This document shows, piece by piece, positions 33,292-42,064 of a stretch of 64,000 bases of DNA. The notes under the pieces were generated by a model, which worked only from the letters and a program-made list of their open reading frames with translations, searched no databases and was not told where the DNA came from. Source of the DNA: G963676655 sp963676655 (GTDB lineage Bacteria; Verrucomicrobiota; Lentisphaeria; Victivallales; Victivallaceae); the NCBI GenBank assembly GCA_963676655.2, contig CAXXKX010000003.1, positions 1,364,001 through 1,428,000 on the forward strand, given 5' to 3'. Within the stretch, counting starts at the first letter, position 1. The number at the start of each line of letters is the position of its first letter. The position numbers and the translations under genes are program-made.

Positions 33292-34331
33292 TAAAGTTTG
33301 CCCTGGATATATATTTTTTTGGGAAGCGCGCCAGGATTGGCAAGTCTATAAAGACTCTCTTCAACCGCATACTTTCCGATTATTTGCCAATCAATTGCAA
33401 TGGACGCTCCAGGTTTGAGATGCGGATCAATCCGGTTTTTACCGTCAACACTTAACACCGTACAGGCCTCATGCAAAGGTTCACGTTTGTGTTGCTCATA
33501 TTTCTCAGAATATAATTGATAAAGAGCTCCTGTTGTAAAAAAATGACCGTAATCTGTATTTAAACCAGTAAACGGCTTATTATACAATCCGTGAACAATC
33601 CGGTTCATAATAAATTTTTTTCCGGCAAACTGCCATTCCATCGCAAAAGCCATCGCTCGCGCTTGATAAGCAGGCGCATCATTGGTATATATTTCAACCA
33701 CATCAATATTCTTTGAAGAAAAATAATCAACTGCATTCCTGGCAACACAGTAGGGATCTATATCTATATAAGAAATACTTGAATCAAGACTATGCATGCA
33801 AACACCGGTTACCGGGACCTTGAACTTGATCTTTTTGACCGCCATATCATATTCCGAAAGCAAAATCACCGCATCAGCGTCCCCTCCAGCTTGCGCCAGA
33901 GTATCATTATTAAATTTATCCATCGGAATGTAATTGATTGATAAAGAACAATCATTTTGTTCCGCGGCTTTTTGAACCCCTAAGAATACCGTCGAATAAA
34001 TACCGGGACTTTCCCAGCGATCAACCCCGGTAAGAATTATTGCAAGCCTGTACTTGCATAATTTACTTTCTATATTATCCGGCATTCGCTTTACATAAAT
34101 ACCGTTTCCAGGTTTTTTTTCAACCAATCCGATTTCACATAATTGATTAATCCCACGAGTCGCTGTTCCATACGTAATATCAAATTTTTCCATCAACTCC
34201 CGTATCGTCGGCAAGCGCTCTCCGCAAGCAAATTCTCCAGAAGTAATTTTCTCTTGAAGATAACTTATCATCAATTTTAATTTATCAGCTGTTTTCATAA
34301 GTTGATGCCAATCTTTTATTAATTGATTCAT
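33285..34331 (-). CDS. GntR/LacI-type hybrid regulator
   Basis: This 348-residue cytosolic regulator has a GntR winged helix (FACGERLPTIRELMEKFDITYGTATRGINQL, VEKKPGNGIYVKRM) fused to a LacI-type periplasmic-binding-fold effector domain (LAIILTGVDRWESPGIYSTVFLGVQKAAEQ, DAVILLSEYDMAV, SYIDIDPYCVARNAVDYF). This AraR-like build senses sugars. It heads the minus-strand run of GH123-like enzyme, pseudopilin and GH63-like enzyme. Met1 lies only a few bases after the predicted transcription start, so either the message is leaderless or Met12 (34298) is the true start. Confidence 0.9.
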   Translation of the reverse strand: MNQLIKDWHQLMKTADKLKLMISYLQEKITSGEFACGERLPTIRELMEKFDITYGTATRGINQLCEIGLVEKKPGNGIYVKRMPDNIESKLCKYRLAIILTGVDRWESPGIYSTVFLGVQKAAEQNDCSLSINYIPMDKFNNDTLAQAGGDADAVILLSEYDMAVKKIKFKVPVTGVCMHSLDSSISYIDIDPYCVARNAVDYFSSKNIDVVEIYTNDAPAYQARAMAFAMEWQFAGKKFIMNRIVHGLYNKPFTGLNTDYGHFFTTGALYQLYSEKYEQHKREPLHEACTVLSVDGKNRIDPHLKPGASIAIDWQIIGKYAVEESLYRLANPGALPKKIYIQGKLYT

Positions 34332-34342
34332 TAATATCGTAT

Positions 34343-34371
34343 ATTATAGATCAAAATAGACCAATTGTCAA
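34343..34371 (-). promoter_or_regulatory. Perfect consensus sigma-70 promoter of the regulator
   Basis: On the minus strand TTGACA (34366-34371), a 17-bp spacer and TATAAT (34343-34348) match the consensus at all 12 positions. The -10 box ends 11 bp before the annotated ATG. The spacer holds TGGTCTATTTTGATC, which might be an operator. A perfect promoter in front of a regulator usually implies repression. Confidence 0.75.
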
Positions 34372-34525
34372 GTCCAATATTATTTTTTTTCAAGAATTAC
34401 GTATACTGGCTGAATTTTTGAGCCCAATCAGGATAGCTTACCAGAACATTTTATGTTGCAGCAAGACATGCAAGAACAAAGTATTCCAGTTACATGATGA
34501 AGATATAAAATGAATTAAGGATTGT

Positions 34526-35908
34526 TTAAATGAGGGCTGCGGCCCAGTCGGACAGGGAATTGTCTCTGGCTCCCATGATCAGGACTGCGTCATTTGGTCC
34601 GGCATTTTCATGCAGGTATTTTGCCGCTGAATTACGGTCGGCAAAGTCAAGATATTGAGCCCCTCCACGCTGAAAATAGTCTACCGCGACCTCCGCGCTG
34701 GAGGGTTTGAAAGAAGTCGTACCACCGGCATAGAAAACCGGCAGCAACGCGAAAATATCTTCTGGATCGAGACACTCGGAAACTGCGGAAAAAAGATCAT
34801 TCCGCATAAAGCCAAGCGGTCCGAAACCGTGCGGCTGGAACAGCGAGATTATCCGCCCTGAAATTGTTTCTTTGATGGCTTGGATGCATGAAGCGATTTT
34901 TTCCGGGTTATGAGCATAATCGTCGTAAACAACAGCGCCTGAAGGTAATTTCCCGTGATAATCGGTTCGCCGCCAGACGCCCTGAAAACTCTCAAGCGAA
35001 GGAATCATTGTTTCCGCAGTCATTCCCAACAGCTCACCGGTAGCCAGAATTGCTAAAGCATTGGCGGCATTATGCCGTCCTGGCATCGGCAGTTTGATTT
35101 TGTAACTGCCATTAACCTCGATTCCATCCGGACTGTACCCCGTCAACCGCCAGTCCACGGATGAATCTGACTCCAGTGAGAAAGTTTTTAGCTCAAGATG
35201 CGCCATACAGTCAGGACCAAGCTCCCGCAACACCTCGTCAGAAACCACTGCCGCGCGACGCGTCTGCTTGAGGAACTGTTGAAAAACTTCCACCAATTCT
35301 TCCCTGCTGTAATGGTCAGCGCCCAGATTCAGTACCAGAGAGATTTCCGGATCATAATTAAGCAAGCTTTTATCACTTTCATCCGCCTCAAAAACAAATG
35401 GTCCATGACCGTGCCGGTAATTACCAGGCGGCGATTTCGTTATAAAACGGTTGACAAGTCCGCCGGTCAAAAAAGACGGGTCCGCTCCGGCCAGATAGAT
35501 AGTTTCCGCCAGCCATGAAGTCACCGTGGTTTTTCCGCAAGTTCCAGCCACCGCAGTCAGGCCGCCGGATGCAAAATTAAGCATCGCCGCAGTCAAAGCT
35601 TCGGAACGATGGAGGCGCGGAATATCGGGGGAGGCAACAAAATCAGGATTATCCTCCTCAATAGCCGTTGAATAAACCAGAAAATCAGGAATAGCATTAT
35701 CAATATATGAACCGTCTTGAAGAAAAATTTGAATTCCGGCATCGGCCAGCGGACGCAAAATACGGTCATTCTCCGGTTGTCCCCAGCCGCGGTCGCTGCC
35801 GCTGACTATACAGCCGTTATCGGCAAACATCTTTGCCAGGCCGCTCATTCCAATACCGCCAATGCCAATGAAATGCAATTTTGTACCGGGAAATATTGCA
35901 ACAGACAT
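34526..35908 (-). CDS. MurC-like UDP-N-acetylmuramate ligase
   Basis: This 460-residue cytosolic Mur ligase has an N-terminal HFIGIGGIGMSGLAKMFADNG, which marks the MurC/Mpl branch. The ATP-binding loop reads AVAGTCGKTTVTSWLAE, with Cys where MurC enzymes nearly always have His. Further landmarks are VFEADESDKSLL, VLNLGADHYSRE, MPGRHNAANALAI and VYDDYAHNPEKI. It adds an amino acid or peptide to UDP-MurNAc. The stand-alone location, outside a division and cell wall cluster, leaves room for a second, specialised MurC or an Mpl-type recycling enzyme. It follows the response regulator by one base. Confidence 0.85.
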   Translation of the reverse strand: MSVAIFPGTKLHFIGIGGIGMSGLAKMFADNGCIVSGSDRGWGQPENDRILRPLADAGIQIFLQDGSYIDNAIPDFLVYSTAIEEDNPDFVASPDIPRLHRSEALTAAMLNFASGGLTAVAGTCGKTTVTSWLAETIYLAGADPSFLTGGLVNRFITKSPPGNYRHGHGPFVFEADESDKSLLNYDPEISLVLNLGADHYSREELVEVFQQFLKQTRRAAVVSDEVLRELGPDCMAHLELKTFSLESDSSVDWRLTGYSPDGIEVNGSYKIKLPMPGRHNAANALAILATGELLGMTAETMIPSLESFQGVWRRTDYHGKLPSGAVVYDDYAHNPEKIASCIQAIKETISGRIISLFQPHGFGPLGFMRNDLFSAVSECLDPEDIFALLPVFYAGGTTSFKPSSAEVAVDYFQRGGAQYLDFADRNSAAKYLHENAGPNDAVLIMGARDNSLSDWAAALI

Positions 35909-35909
35909 A

Positions 35910-36311
35910 TTACAGATTAGCCAAAACTACATTAACCAGTTCTTCTCTTTTATAAGGCTTGCCGATGAAATCATCAAAACCTGCTTCTGCATAACTCAAC
36001 GTTTCATCCGACAACACATGAGCAGTTTGAGCTATATATATAACATTCCGGTTCGTAAATTTCTCTTTCAGCCATTTCAGACAATCAAAACCGTTCGCGC
36101 CAATCAGGGCAATATCCAGTAACACAACATCAGGTAAGAAATCATCCTGACAACACTTTTTCATGCCATCAAAATCACTGGCGATTCTGAAGTCTGCGCC
36201 GGATTTTCCTAATATTTTTTCTAAATATTTGGCAGAAACAATATCATCTTCAACGGCCAAAATATGCAAATCGTGCAAAGGAGCAAGCTGAAATTCGCTA
36301 TTTATGTTCAT
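35910..36311 (-). CDS. Single-domain response regulator (CheY-like receiver)
   Basis: This receiver domain has HILAVEDDIVSAKYLEKIL at the start (acidic pair), PDVVLLDIALIGANGF with the phospho-acceptor Asp, a Thr in IAQTAH and the conserved Lys in FIGKPYKREEL. There is no output domain, so it probably acts by protein contact with a kinase or phosphorelay partner that is not in the window. The frame stays open to 36368, but the receiver fold begins after Met20; I chose the ATG at 36311. Its stop is one base before the MurC-like start, which suggests co-transcription. Confidence 0.85.
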   Translation of the reverse strand: MNINSEFQLAPLHDLHILAVEDDIVSAKYLEKILGKSGADFRIASDFDGMKKCCQDDFLPDVVLLDIALIGANGFDCLKWLKEKFTNRNVIYIAQTAHVLSDETLSYAEAGFDDFIGKPYKREELVNVVLANL

Positions 36312-36554
36312 TTGTATGCATGACCTTTCTCCATTCATATTTTTTATATCAATATACCATTTTTTCAACTAATATCAATAGCATAATTTCGATCTGTTTA
36401 TAAAAAATTTGTCAACCATTAAAAATTAAACTCAAAAAAGTTGTTGCATTTTTTACTGCACTTCATATAGATCAATTTGAAATCAAATTTTTTAATGAGC
36501 TAAAATCGCGAAAAAACCATTAACAACCGTAAACTTTTCAATAAAGCTTAATTA

Positions 36555-37349
36555 TTAAAAACAGTTACATTTCGACCAATGTTTTCCAGACTGTGAAACA
36601 ATGTCCCTCACCCGCTGCAATTCTCCCGGGTCAACCGGCTTATTCGGATTTATCGGCCCTTTGTCCGTTATATAAATATCTATCATTAATTTTATCAAAG
36701 CCAGAGATTCCCGGTTATAGTTACCTCTCAGACGCTGTAGGAAAGGTCCGGGTTTCGCACAATAGCCGATCGCCTCAACTCCGTAATGGTCAGCCTGAAA
36801 TATTGCCCGCGAAACATGATAGCCTTGAGAAACCACGACAACTTTTTTCACGCCCCAAATGGTTTTCAAACGAATCACCGAATCAAGCGTCCGCCAGCCG
36901 TAATTATCAACTGATACCGCTTTCGGAGGGACACCCCGGCGTAAAAGTTCGAGCCGCATGGTGGTTCCTTCATCGTAACCGTCCTCCGCCCTGGCTGCGC
37001 CACTGCAAATAATGTGTTTGACCCGTCCTTTTTTATAAAGTTCCGCAGCCGCGTCAATCCGGTTGTAAAAGACTTTACTGGGCTCAATTGCTCCAAACGC
37101 ACCATATCGTCGCTGCATCCAACTGGTTCCGAGAACCATCGCAACAGATGTTTCAGGCACTAGTTCCGCCCGATCATAAATCCGCCCGGAACTGTTTAGA
37201 TAAACCGCAAGGCGGCACACTCCGGAAACAGCAGAAACTCCAACAATAAACGGGATAGTAATCAGGCAAAAGATAGTGAAAAAAGGCCGTTTTCGCCAAT
37301 TTTTTCGCCAACTTATTTTAAGTCGCCTGATTATCTTTTTCAGCGCCAT
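36555..37349 (-). CDS. SanA/ElyC-like DUF218 membrane protein
   Basis: This 264-residue protein has one N-terminal membrane helix (about 23-47, FFTIFCLITIPFIVGVSAVS) after a strongly basic leader, so it is anchored with the domain outside. The DUF218 domain has AMVLGTSWM, RIDAAAELYKKGRVKHIICSG, GYDEGTTMRLELLRRGVP, DNYGWRTLDSVIRLK and VVVSQGYHVSRAIFQADHYG. SanA-type proteins influence envelope permeability and cell-wall precursor metabolism; the exact reaction is not settled. Its start overlaps the nitroreductase end by 10 bp. Confidence 0.9.
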   Translation of the reverse strand: MALKKIIRRLKISWRKNWRKRPFFTIFCLITIPFIVGVSAVSGVCRLAVYLNSSGRIYDRAELVPETSVAMVLGTSWMQRRYGAFGAIEPSKVFYNRIDAAAELYKKGRVKHIICSGAARAEDGYDEGTTMRLELLRRGVPPKAVSVDNYGWRTLDSVIRLKTIWGVKKVVVVSQGYHVSRAIFQADHYGVEAIGYCAKPGPFLQRLRGNYNRESLALIKLMIDIYITDKGPINPNKPVDPGELQRVRDIVSQSGKHWSKCNCF

Positions 37350-37906
37350 TCCGTAATTGATTCCACTGTGTACTTTGGTACGTGCAGACGATCATTATCG
37401 TCCAGATAATATCTCTGATCATCTTCTAGCTCAATATCCTCAGAAATCGGACACTCATCCGCGTAACCGACAGCAACCAGAAAGACCGACTTAATATCCC
37501 CGGTCAAACCGAGCAGCTCGTTCACCGGATCTTTTTTATAAGCACCAATCCAACAACAGCCGATGCCTTCCTCCCAGGCTGCCAACTGGATATTTTCAAT
37601 CGCAGCCGCGGCGTCAATCGCGGCGTCCCCACGTAAAGAAGTAACAACAATAAAAGCCATTGGCGAACTTACTCCGAATACCGGGTTGCGCTTAGGCTGA
37701 ACATGGCCACCCCAGGCTGTTTGTTCAAAAATACCTTTGAGAAGTTCCGTTTCCTGTACCACAATATACCGCAAACGCTGCATATTGCCGCCGCAGGAAG
37801 CACGACGTCCGGCATCGATCAACTTAATCATTTTTTCTTTTTCCAGCGGAATTTGCTTAAAGCGGCGCACAGTTCTACGTTCTTTAATCGCCTGCATAAG
37901 TTCCAT
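37340..37906 (-). CDS. Nitroreductase-family flavoprotein
   Basis: This 188-residue cytosolic FMN enzyme starts MELMQAIKERRTVRRFKQIPL, the usual R-x-R-R-x-F FMN-phosphate binding motif. It continues with RRASCGGNMQRLRYIVV, an AAAIENIQLAAWEEGIGCCWIGAY helix and FLVAVGYADECP. It reduces quinones, nitro compounds or enones with NAD(P)H; the physiological substrate is unknown. It overlaps the SanA-like gene by 10 bp, forming a two-gene operon. Upstream lies a 313-bp gap with repeat copy R4. Confidence 0.9.
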   Translation of the reverse strand: MELMQAIKERRTVRRFKQIPLEKEKMIKLIDAGRRASCGGNMQRLRYIVVQETELLKGIFEQTAWGGHVQPKRNPVFGVSSPMAFIVVTSLRGDAAIDAAAAIENIQLAAWEEGIGCCWIGAYKKDPVNELLGLTGDIKSVFLVAVGYADECPISEDIELEDDQRYYLDDNDRLHVPKYTVESITEWR

Positions 37907-38219
37907 AATATTTCTCCTTCAGTTGTAATACTTAAAACACGAAAAAAGTCTTGTTTTTGGACTCCCATGTATGAAAAATAAAATTAATCCCATATCTCGG
38001 GAAATGCAAATTAGTTTATAATTTTGTATCTATGATACGGTAAGCAGCTATATAAAACAATCAGACAGCTTGACTATGAATAAATCACATAAGATTATTA
38101 TTAAACGACTTAAACAACATAAACTTTCATTGTATTAATTGAATTAATAACAAAAATAACTAATTAATTAGTTTCTGCCTTTGGCGGTGTGCTCGAGGAG
38201 GTCACAACATTTAAATAAT
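37907..38219. other. Intergenic stretch carrying repeat copy R4
   Basis: No gene is supported. The AT-rich sequence holds repeat copy R4 in minus orientation (core 38058-38076). The 60 bp next to the GH71-like gene contain a GC-richer segment (CTCGAGGAGG) without clear structure. Confidence 0.5.
38058..38092 (-). repeat. Dispersed TAGTCA inverted-repeat element, copy R4
   Basis: Read on the minus strand, the core is TAGTCA-agctgtc-TGATTG (38058-38076), preceded by GATTTATTCA as in copy R3. One arm is degenerate. Confidence 0.6.
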
Positions 38220-39713
38220 TTATTTTACACGGGAACTTGAGCCACCACGATAGAGGAGATCCTGATAAGTAATGCTTTTACTGCTGATCGGGAACTTGCT
38301 GGAGAATTTCAGAATTTCTTTCCCTTGACGATACAGCAAAAAACAAGGAACACCATCTTGCAGCGGAACTCTTATCTCACTGAGACCAGCCTTAACTTGC
38401 CGTTTATAGACTTTGTCGCCGATCTCAATGCTGACCGTTCCAGATGCTTTAAGGAAGCATAAAAGTTCAATCTCATCCCGCAACGGCTCACTGGTGATGG
38501 GATTGAATAACTTTCTCTGTTTAGTAAAATCAGGTTTGGCATGAATTGAATGAATCCGGTGGGAATAGTAGATCACATCACGCTTTATAGCCGGCTGATG
38601 TCCGGTTTTAAACCAGGTTAAATAATAAGCAGTCAGGTCATAAAGGCTGTATTGAGTCCCGGAGGAGGGTGATATTTCTGTTCCTTCCGAATAATCGTTC
38701 CAGGTAATGATCTGAACCCAGTCAGCATTTCCTTCAATGGCTGCTTTCCAGTAAGAACGGTAACTTAAAGTATTCGCCGCTTCCCAGAATATCCCGCTTT
38801 TAGCCCGGAAATCCTGCGCTCCAACCGGAAAAAAACAAATTCTGGTAAATTGATGCACACATGCCGGAAACTTGCTCCAGGATTTAGCTTCGCCGGCAGT
38901 GCGCGGCCCCCAAGTCCCCAGACCATAACTGATGGGGGCAAATTTTTCCGCTTCCAATTTCCATTTTTTTTCCTTGTCCCACCAGGGTTGAATTAACGGC
39001 ACAAATGCTACATTTTCGCCGTGATTTTTCAGGATTTTAAAAACTTTTTTCCACCATTCCGGCGACTTGTCATTGCCACGGAAAGCCGAAACTACCAGAC
39101 GATTATCCGGCAACCGATAGGCGGAAGGATATTTACCCAATTCCAAAAGTATCTTTGCCATGCGTTCGGGCGACTGGTCTTTTTTTACCTTCTTTGACTC
39201 CCGGAATAATGCCGGCATCCCGGCCATCAACATGATCTTGAATGACGAATCAACCTTATTTGCCGCGTCCAGAAGCGTTTTAACTCTGAGCCAATTGATC
39301 CCGGCATCAGCAACTATGTCACAGGCAAAGCCGTCCAACCCTAAATCGGAAGCACGCTTAACCTCCAGTTCCATATCTTTCAGCAACCAGTTTTTCTCTG
39401 CTCGGACCGGGCGCGGTAGCGGTCGCTGACGGCATTTACCTCCGGTTTTAATATATTGTTTTCCGAATCCTGCAGGATTCATGATATTTTTCACCCACTG
39501 ATCCTTAGCCGGATCAAGGTTATCCATCGACAACGGGAACGGCGGAAAGTAATGCGCAAAAACTTTTTTGGGAGACTTGCTCAACTCATTATTCGATGGC
39601 GGATCAAAAGGCAGATATGGAGCAAAATCACTTTTTCCCGGAACATTATCGCCAATGGCTTCGCTGCAAAAAAGAATCAAAAGAACGCATATAATAACTT
39701 GAAATTGTTTCAT
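38220..39713 (-). CDS. Secreted GH71-like glycoside hydrolase
   Basis: This 497-residue exported protein has a signal peptide (MKQFQVIICVLLILFCSEAIG), then a TIM barrel with KKVFAHYFPPFPLSMDN, GLDGFACDIVADAG, FKIMLMAGMPALF, YRLPDNRLVVSAF and VQIITWNDYSEGTEISPSSG (acidic pair at about 338-345). This pattern is typical of GH71 (alpha-1,3-glucanase type) and its bacterial relatives. A small C-terminal beta domain follows. It lies 7 bp downstream of the CPBP protease gene on the same strand. Substrate specificity cannot be inferred. Confidence 0.85.
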   Translation of the reverse strand: MKQFQVIICVLLILFCSEAIGDNVPGKSDFAPYLPFDPPSNNELSKSPKKVFAHYFPPFPLSMDNLDPAKDQWVKNIMNPAGFGKQYIKTGGKCRQRPLPRPVRAEKNWLLKDMELEVKRASDLGLDGFACDIVADAGINWLRVKTLLDAANKVDSSFKIMLMAGMPALFRESKKVKKDQSPERMAKILLELGKYPSAYRLPDNRLVVSAFRGNDKSPEWWKKVFKILKNHGENVAFVPLIQPWWDKEKKWKLEAEKFAPISYGLGTWGPRTAGEAKSWSKFPACVHQFTRICFFPVGAQDFRAKSGIFWEAANTLSYRSYWKAAIEGNADWVQIITWNDYSEGTEISPSSGTQYSLYDLTAYYLTWFKTGHQPAIKRDVIYYSHRIHSIHAKPDFTKQRKLFNPITSEPLRDEIELLCFLKASGTVSIEIGDKVYKRQVKAGLSEIRVPLQDGVPCFLLYRQGKEILKFSSKFPISSKSITYQDLLYRGGSSSRVK

Positions 39714-39720
39714 AAAAATT

Positions 39721-40485
39721 TTACATCCAGAGAAAATAAATACAGATCGAAATCAGGTTGTTGAAAAAATGAATAGTTATTGGAAAATAGATCGAGCGGC
39801 TGAAAATATAAGATAACTGAAAAACGACCCCGAGAATAAAAAGTCCCGGCCATTGAATCCAGGCATCATGTATGATCGCAAACCAGGTGGATGTCATCAG
39901 AATGGCCGGCAGCATTCCAAGCGTTGATTCGCAATAAGAGTAGATAAAGCGACGGAAAATTAATTCTTCCAGCACCGGAGCGATGAACAGCACCATAAAC
40001 ACCAGCCAGATCGTCTGCATCGTCGAAGCTCCGTTCAGCAGGGAAATTATCGCTGGAGCCGGAGCCTTTATCCCGCAATACGCCGCCAGGTCTTCCATCA
40101 TGAGATTAAGCAGGCCATTGACCACCAGCAAAATAAAACATATAGCCGCCCCGGACCACACATAACCGTTACGCCAATGCAGCATGCCGAGTTTCCGGAG
40201 AAACGGAATATCTCCGGCAGTAAAAAAGACGATCACCCCAAGTCCAACCGCCAACATGATATTGGGTAGAATCAACAGTAAAAAAAAGATTTCAGGTTCC
40301 ATCAGCCGTAAAAAGACATCGGGCTTGAATTCCCTGATCAAAACCGGATAAACATAATAAACAATCAGCATCAAAGGAAGCACCCGGTAAAAAAACACCT
40401 GGGAAGGTACCGCATCTTCCTCACACAGCGGTTTGGGTTTGGCAAAAAACAGGTTCTTTATCAGACCTAAAGTGCTTTTTTCCAT
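39721..40485 (-). CDS. CPBP-family intramembrane protease
   Basis: This 254-residue integral membrane protein has about six hydrophobic segments. The ABI/CPBP motifs are present: EELIFRRFIY (motif 1, about 170), FAIIHDAW (motif 2) and HFFNNLIS (motif 3) near the C-terminus. These supply the catalytic Glu and His residues of the Rce1-like glutamic proteases. Targets in bacteria are mostly unknown and may be small peptides or signal peptides. The gene precedes the GH71-like gene by only 7 bp, but a functional link is not evident. Confidence 0.9.
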   Translation of the reverse strand: MEKSTLGLIKNLFFAKPKPLCEEDAVPSQVFFYRVLPLMLIVYYVYPVLIREFKPDVFLRLMEPEIFFLLLILPNIMLAVGLGVIVFFTAGDIPFLRKLGMLHWRNGYVWSGAAICFILLVVNGLLNLMMEDLAAYCGIKAPAPAIISLLNGASTMQTIWLVFMVLFIAPVLEELIFRRFIYSYCESTLGMLPAILMTSTWFAIIHDAWIQWPGLFILGVVFQLSYIFSRSIYFPITIHFFNNLISICIYFLWM

Positions 40486-40562
40486 ACAAACTCTTCATTA
40501 TTGCTTGATTAATATTAAGTTGCTTAATATATTCCATGAATTTAATTTTACAAAGGACCAAA

Positions 40563-41945
40563 ATGACCGCCCGGATTGTGACAATCAATTTCTCGCAGGG
40601 AACACTGCTGATCAAGGCCGAGCCGGAACAGCTTATCGCTGTCGTCGATATGATAAAATTTGATGATCGTGTCAAACTCTTCCGAGCCCGGGCTTGTGAT
40701 TACGCACCAATTATGCGCAGTCTGAAAAAAGCTGGAATCACAGTTTGTGACCAGGCCAGAGGATATGATCCGGTACAGTTGCAAATCCACCATGGCTTTC
40801 CACCGCGTGATCACCAGCAACAGGCCTTGCAAGCGTGGCGGGAACAGGATTGTCGCGGAGTCGTCTCAATGCCGACCGGGTCCGGAAAAAGCTATCTGGC
40901 GGTAATGGCGATTGAAATGCTGCAACGCCCGGCCATCATTGTTGTTCCGACCATTGATTTGATGCAGCAATGGGCTTCAGTGCTGGAAAAATTCTTTCAA
41001 ATCGAAGTCGGAATGCTTGGCGGAGGCAGCAAAGAAGTGCGCAACATCACTGTATCGACTTATGATTCAGCCGTCATCCACATGGAATTCATCGGCAACA
41101 AATTCGGACTGGCGGTTTATGACGAGTGTCATCACCTGCCGGGACCGGTAAACCGACAGGCCGCAGCAATGTGCCTGGCCCCGTTCCGACTCGGCCTCAG
41201 CGCCACCCCGGAACGAGAGGATGGAGAGAATGATGTCTTATGGAACATGATCGGACCTTTGGCCGAAGAAATCCATATTGACGAACTCGAAGGTCATATC
41301 CTCGCTCCTTATCAAACCCGACAATTCAAACTCTCATTGGACCCGGATGAAGAGGAACGTTATAATGCGGCCAGAGCGCTTTATACCGGTTTCCTGAAGG
41401 GCAACGGTATCTCGTTCAGACAGCGCAGCGACTGGCAAAAATTTCTCGGACTTTGTGCAATGCGGCCCGGTGGACGGAAGGTATTTGAAGCTTATCAGGA
41501 ACAACGCCGCATTGCCCGACGCGGACGCGCCAAACTGCGCAAAATATGGGAATTAATCCAACACCACCGTGGAGCCAGAATTATTATTTTTACGGCGGAA
41601 AATGATACTGCTTATGAGATCGGCCGACAGTTCCTGCTACCGGTAATAACCCATCGTACTAAAGCGGCGGAACGCAAAGTCATGTTGGATAAATTTCGTT
41701 CCGGCGACTGGCCGGTACTGGTAACCAGCCGGGTTTTAAATGAAGGCGTTGATGTTCCGGAAGCGAATGTCGGAATCGTCGTTTCCGGCAGTGCCGGGAC
41801 CCGTGAACATGTGCAGCGACTTGGGCGCATTTTGCGTGCAGCTGGAAAAAAGCAAGCCGTATTATACGAACTTATCAGTGCCGGAACTTCCGAAGTATAC
41901 GTCAGTCAGCGTCGCCGTGAACACCGAGCATACCGAAAGCATTAA
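40563..41945 (+). CDS. XPB-like superfamily 2 DNA helicase
   Basis: This 460-residue cytosolic ATP-driven DNA translocase has Walker A PTGSGKS (about 104), VVPTIDLMQQW, DEAD-box variant VYDECHHL (about 188), motif III LSATPEREDG containing the RED triad characteristic of XPB/Ssl2 proteins, and motif VI QRLGRILRAAGKK. The N-terminal 80 residues form a damage-recognition-like domain. Archaeal and bacterial XPB proteins are often paired with the nuclease Bax1; none is beside this gene. The ATG at 40563 follows AAAGGA; an in-frame ATG at 40536 lacks a site. It is divergent from the protease gene. Confidence 0.85.
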   Translation: MTARIVTINFSQGTLLIKAEPEQLIAVVDMIKFDDRVKLFRARACDYAPIMRSLKKAGITVCDQARGYDPVQLQIHHGFPPRDHQQQALQAWREQDCRGVVSMPTGSGKSYLAVMAIEMLQRPAIIVVPTIDLMQQWASVLEKFFQIEVGMLGGGSKEVRNITVSTYDSAVIHMEFIGNKFGLAVYDECHHLPGPVNRQAAAMCLAPFRLGLSATPEREDGENDVLWNMIGPLAEEIHIDELEGHILAPYQTRQFKLSLDPDEEERYNAARALYTGFLKGNGISFRQRSDWQKFLGLCAMRPGGRKVFEAYQEQRRIARRGRAKLRKIWELIQHHRGARIIIFTAENDTAYEIGRQFLLPVITHRTKAAERKVMLDKFRSGDWPVLVTSRVLNEGVDVPEANVGIVVSGSAGTREHVQRLGRILRAAGKKQAVLYELISAGTSEVYVSQRRREHRAYRKH

Positions 41946-41986
41946 TATCTAATTTATTAATTTTAAACAATTTATGTTTTATTTAA

Positions 41987-42005
41987 ATTCAAACCGTCCG
42001 ACAAT
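41987..42005 (+). repeat. Dispersed TAGTCA element, diverged copy R5, next to the RAYT
   Basis: ATTCAA-accgtc-CGACAAT keeps the loop sequence AACCGTC of the family but has degenerate arms. It ends one base before the -35 box of the transposase gene at 42065. Confidence 0.45.
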
Positions 42006-42034
42006 TTGACAAACCCGATTTCGGCATATATATT
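42006..42034 (+). promoter_or_regulatory. Promoter of RAYT copy 1
   Basis: TTGACA (42006-42011), a 17-bp spacer and TATATT (42029-42034). The same two hexamers with the same spacing precede the second transposase at 61342-61370, so the box is conserved between paralogues while the spacer is not. Confidence 0.75.
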
Positions 42035-42064
42035 ATCTCCCAAACCAATCAAAAGGAGAACAAA

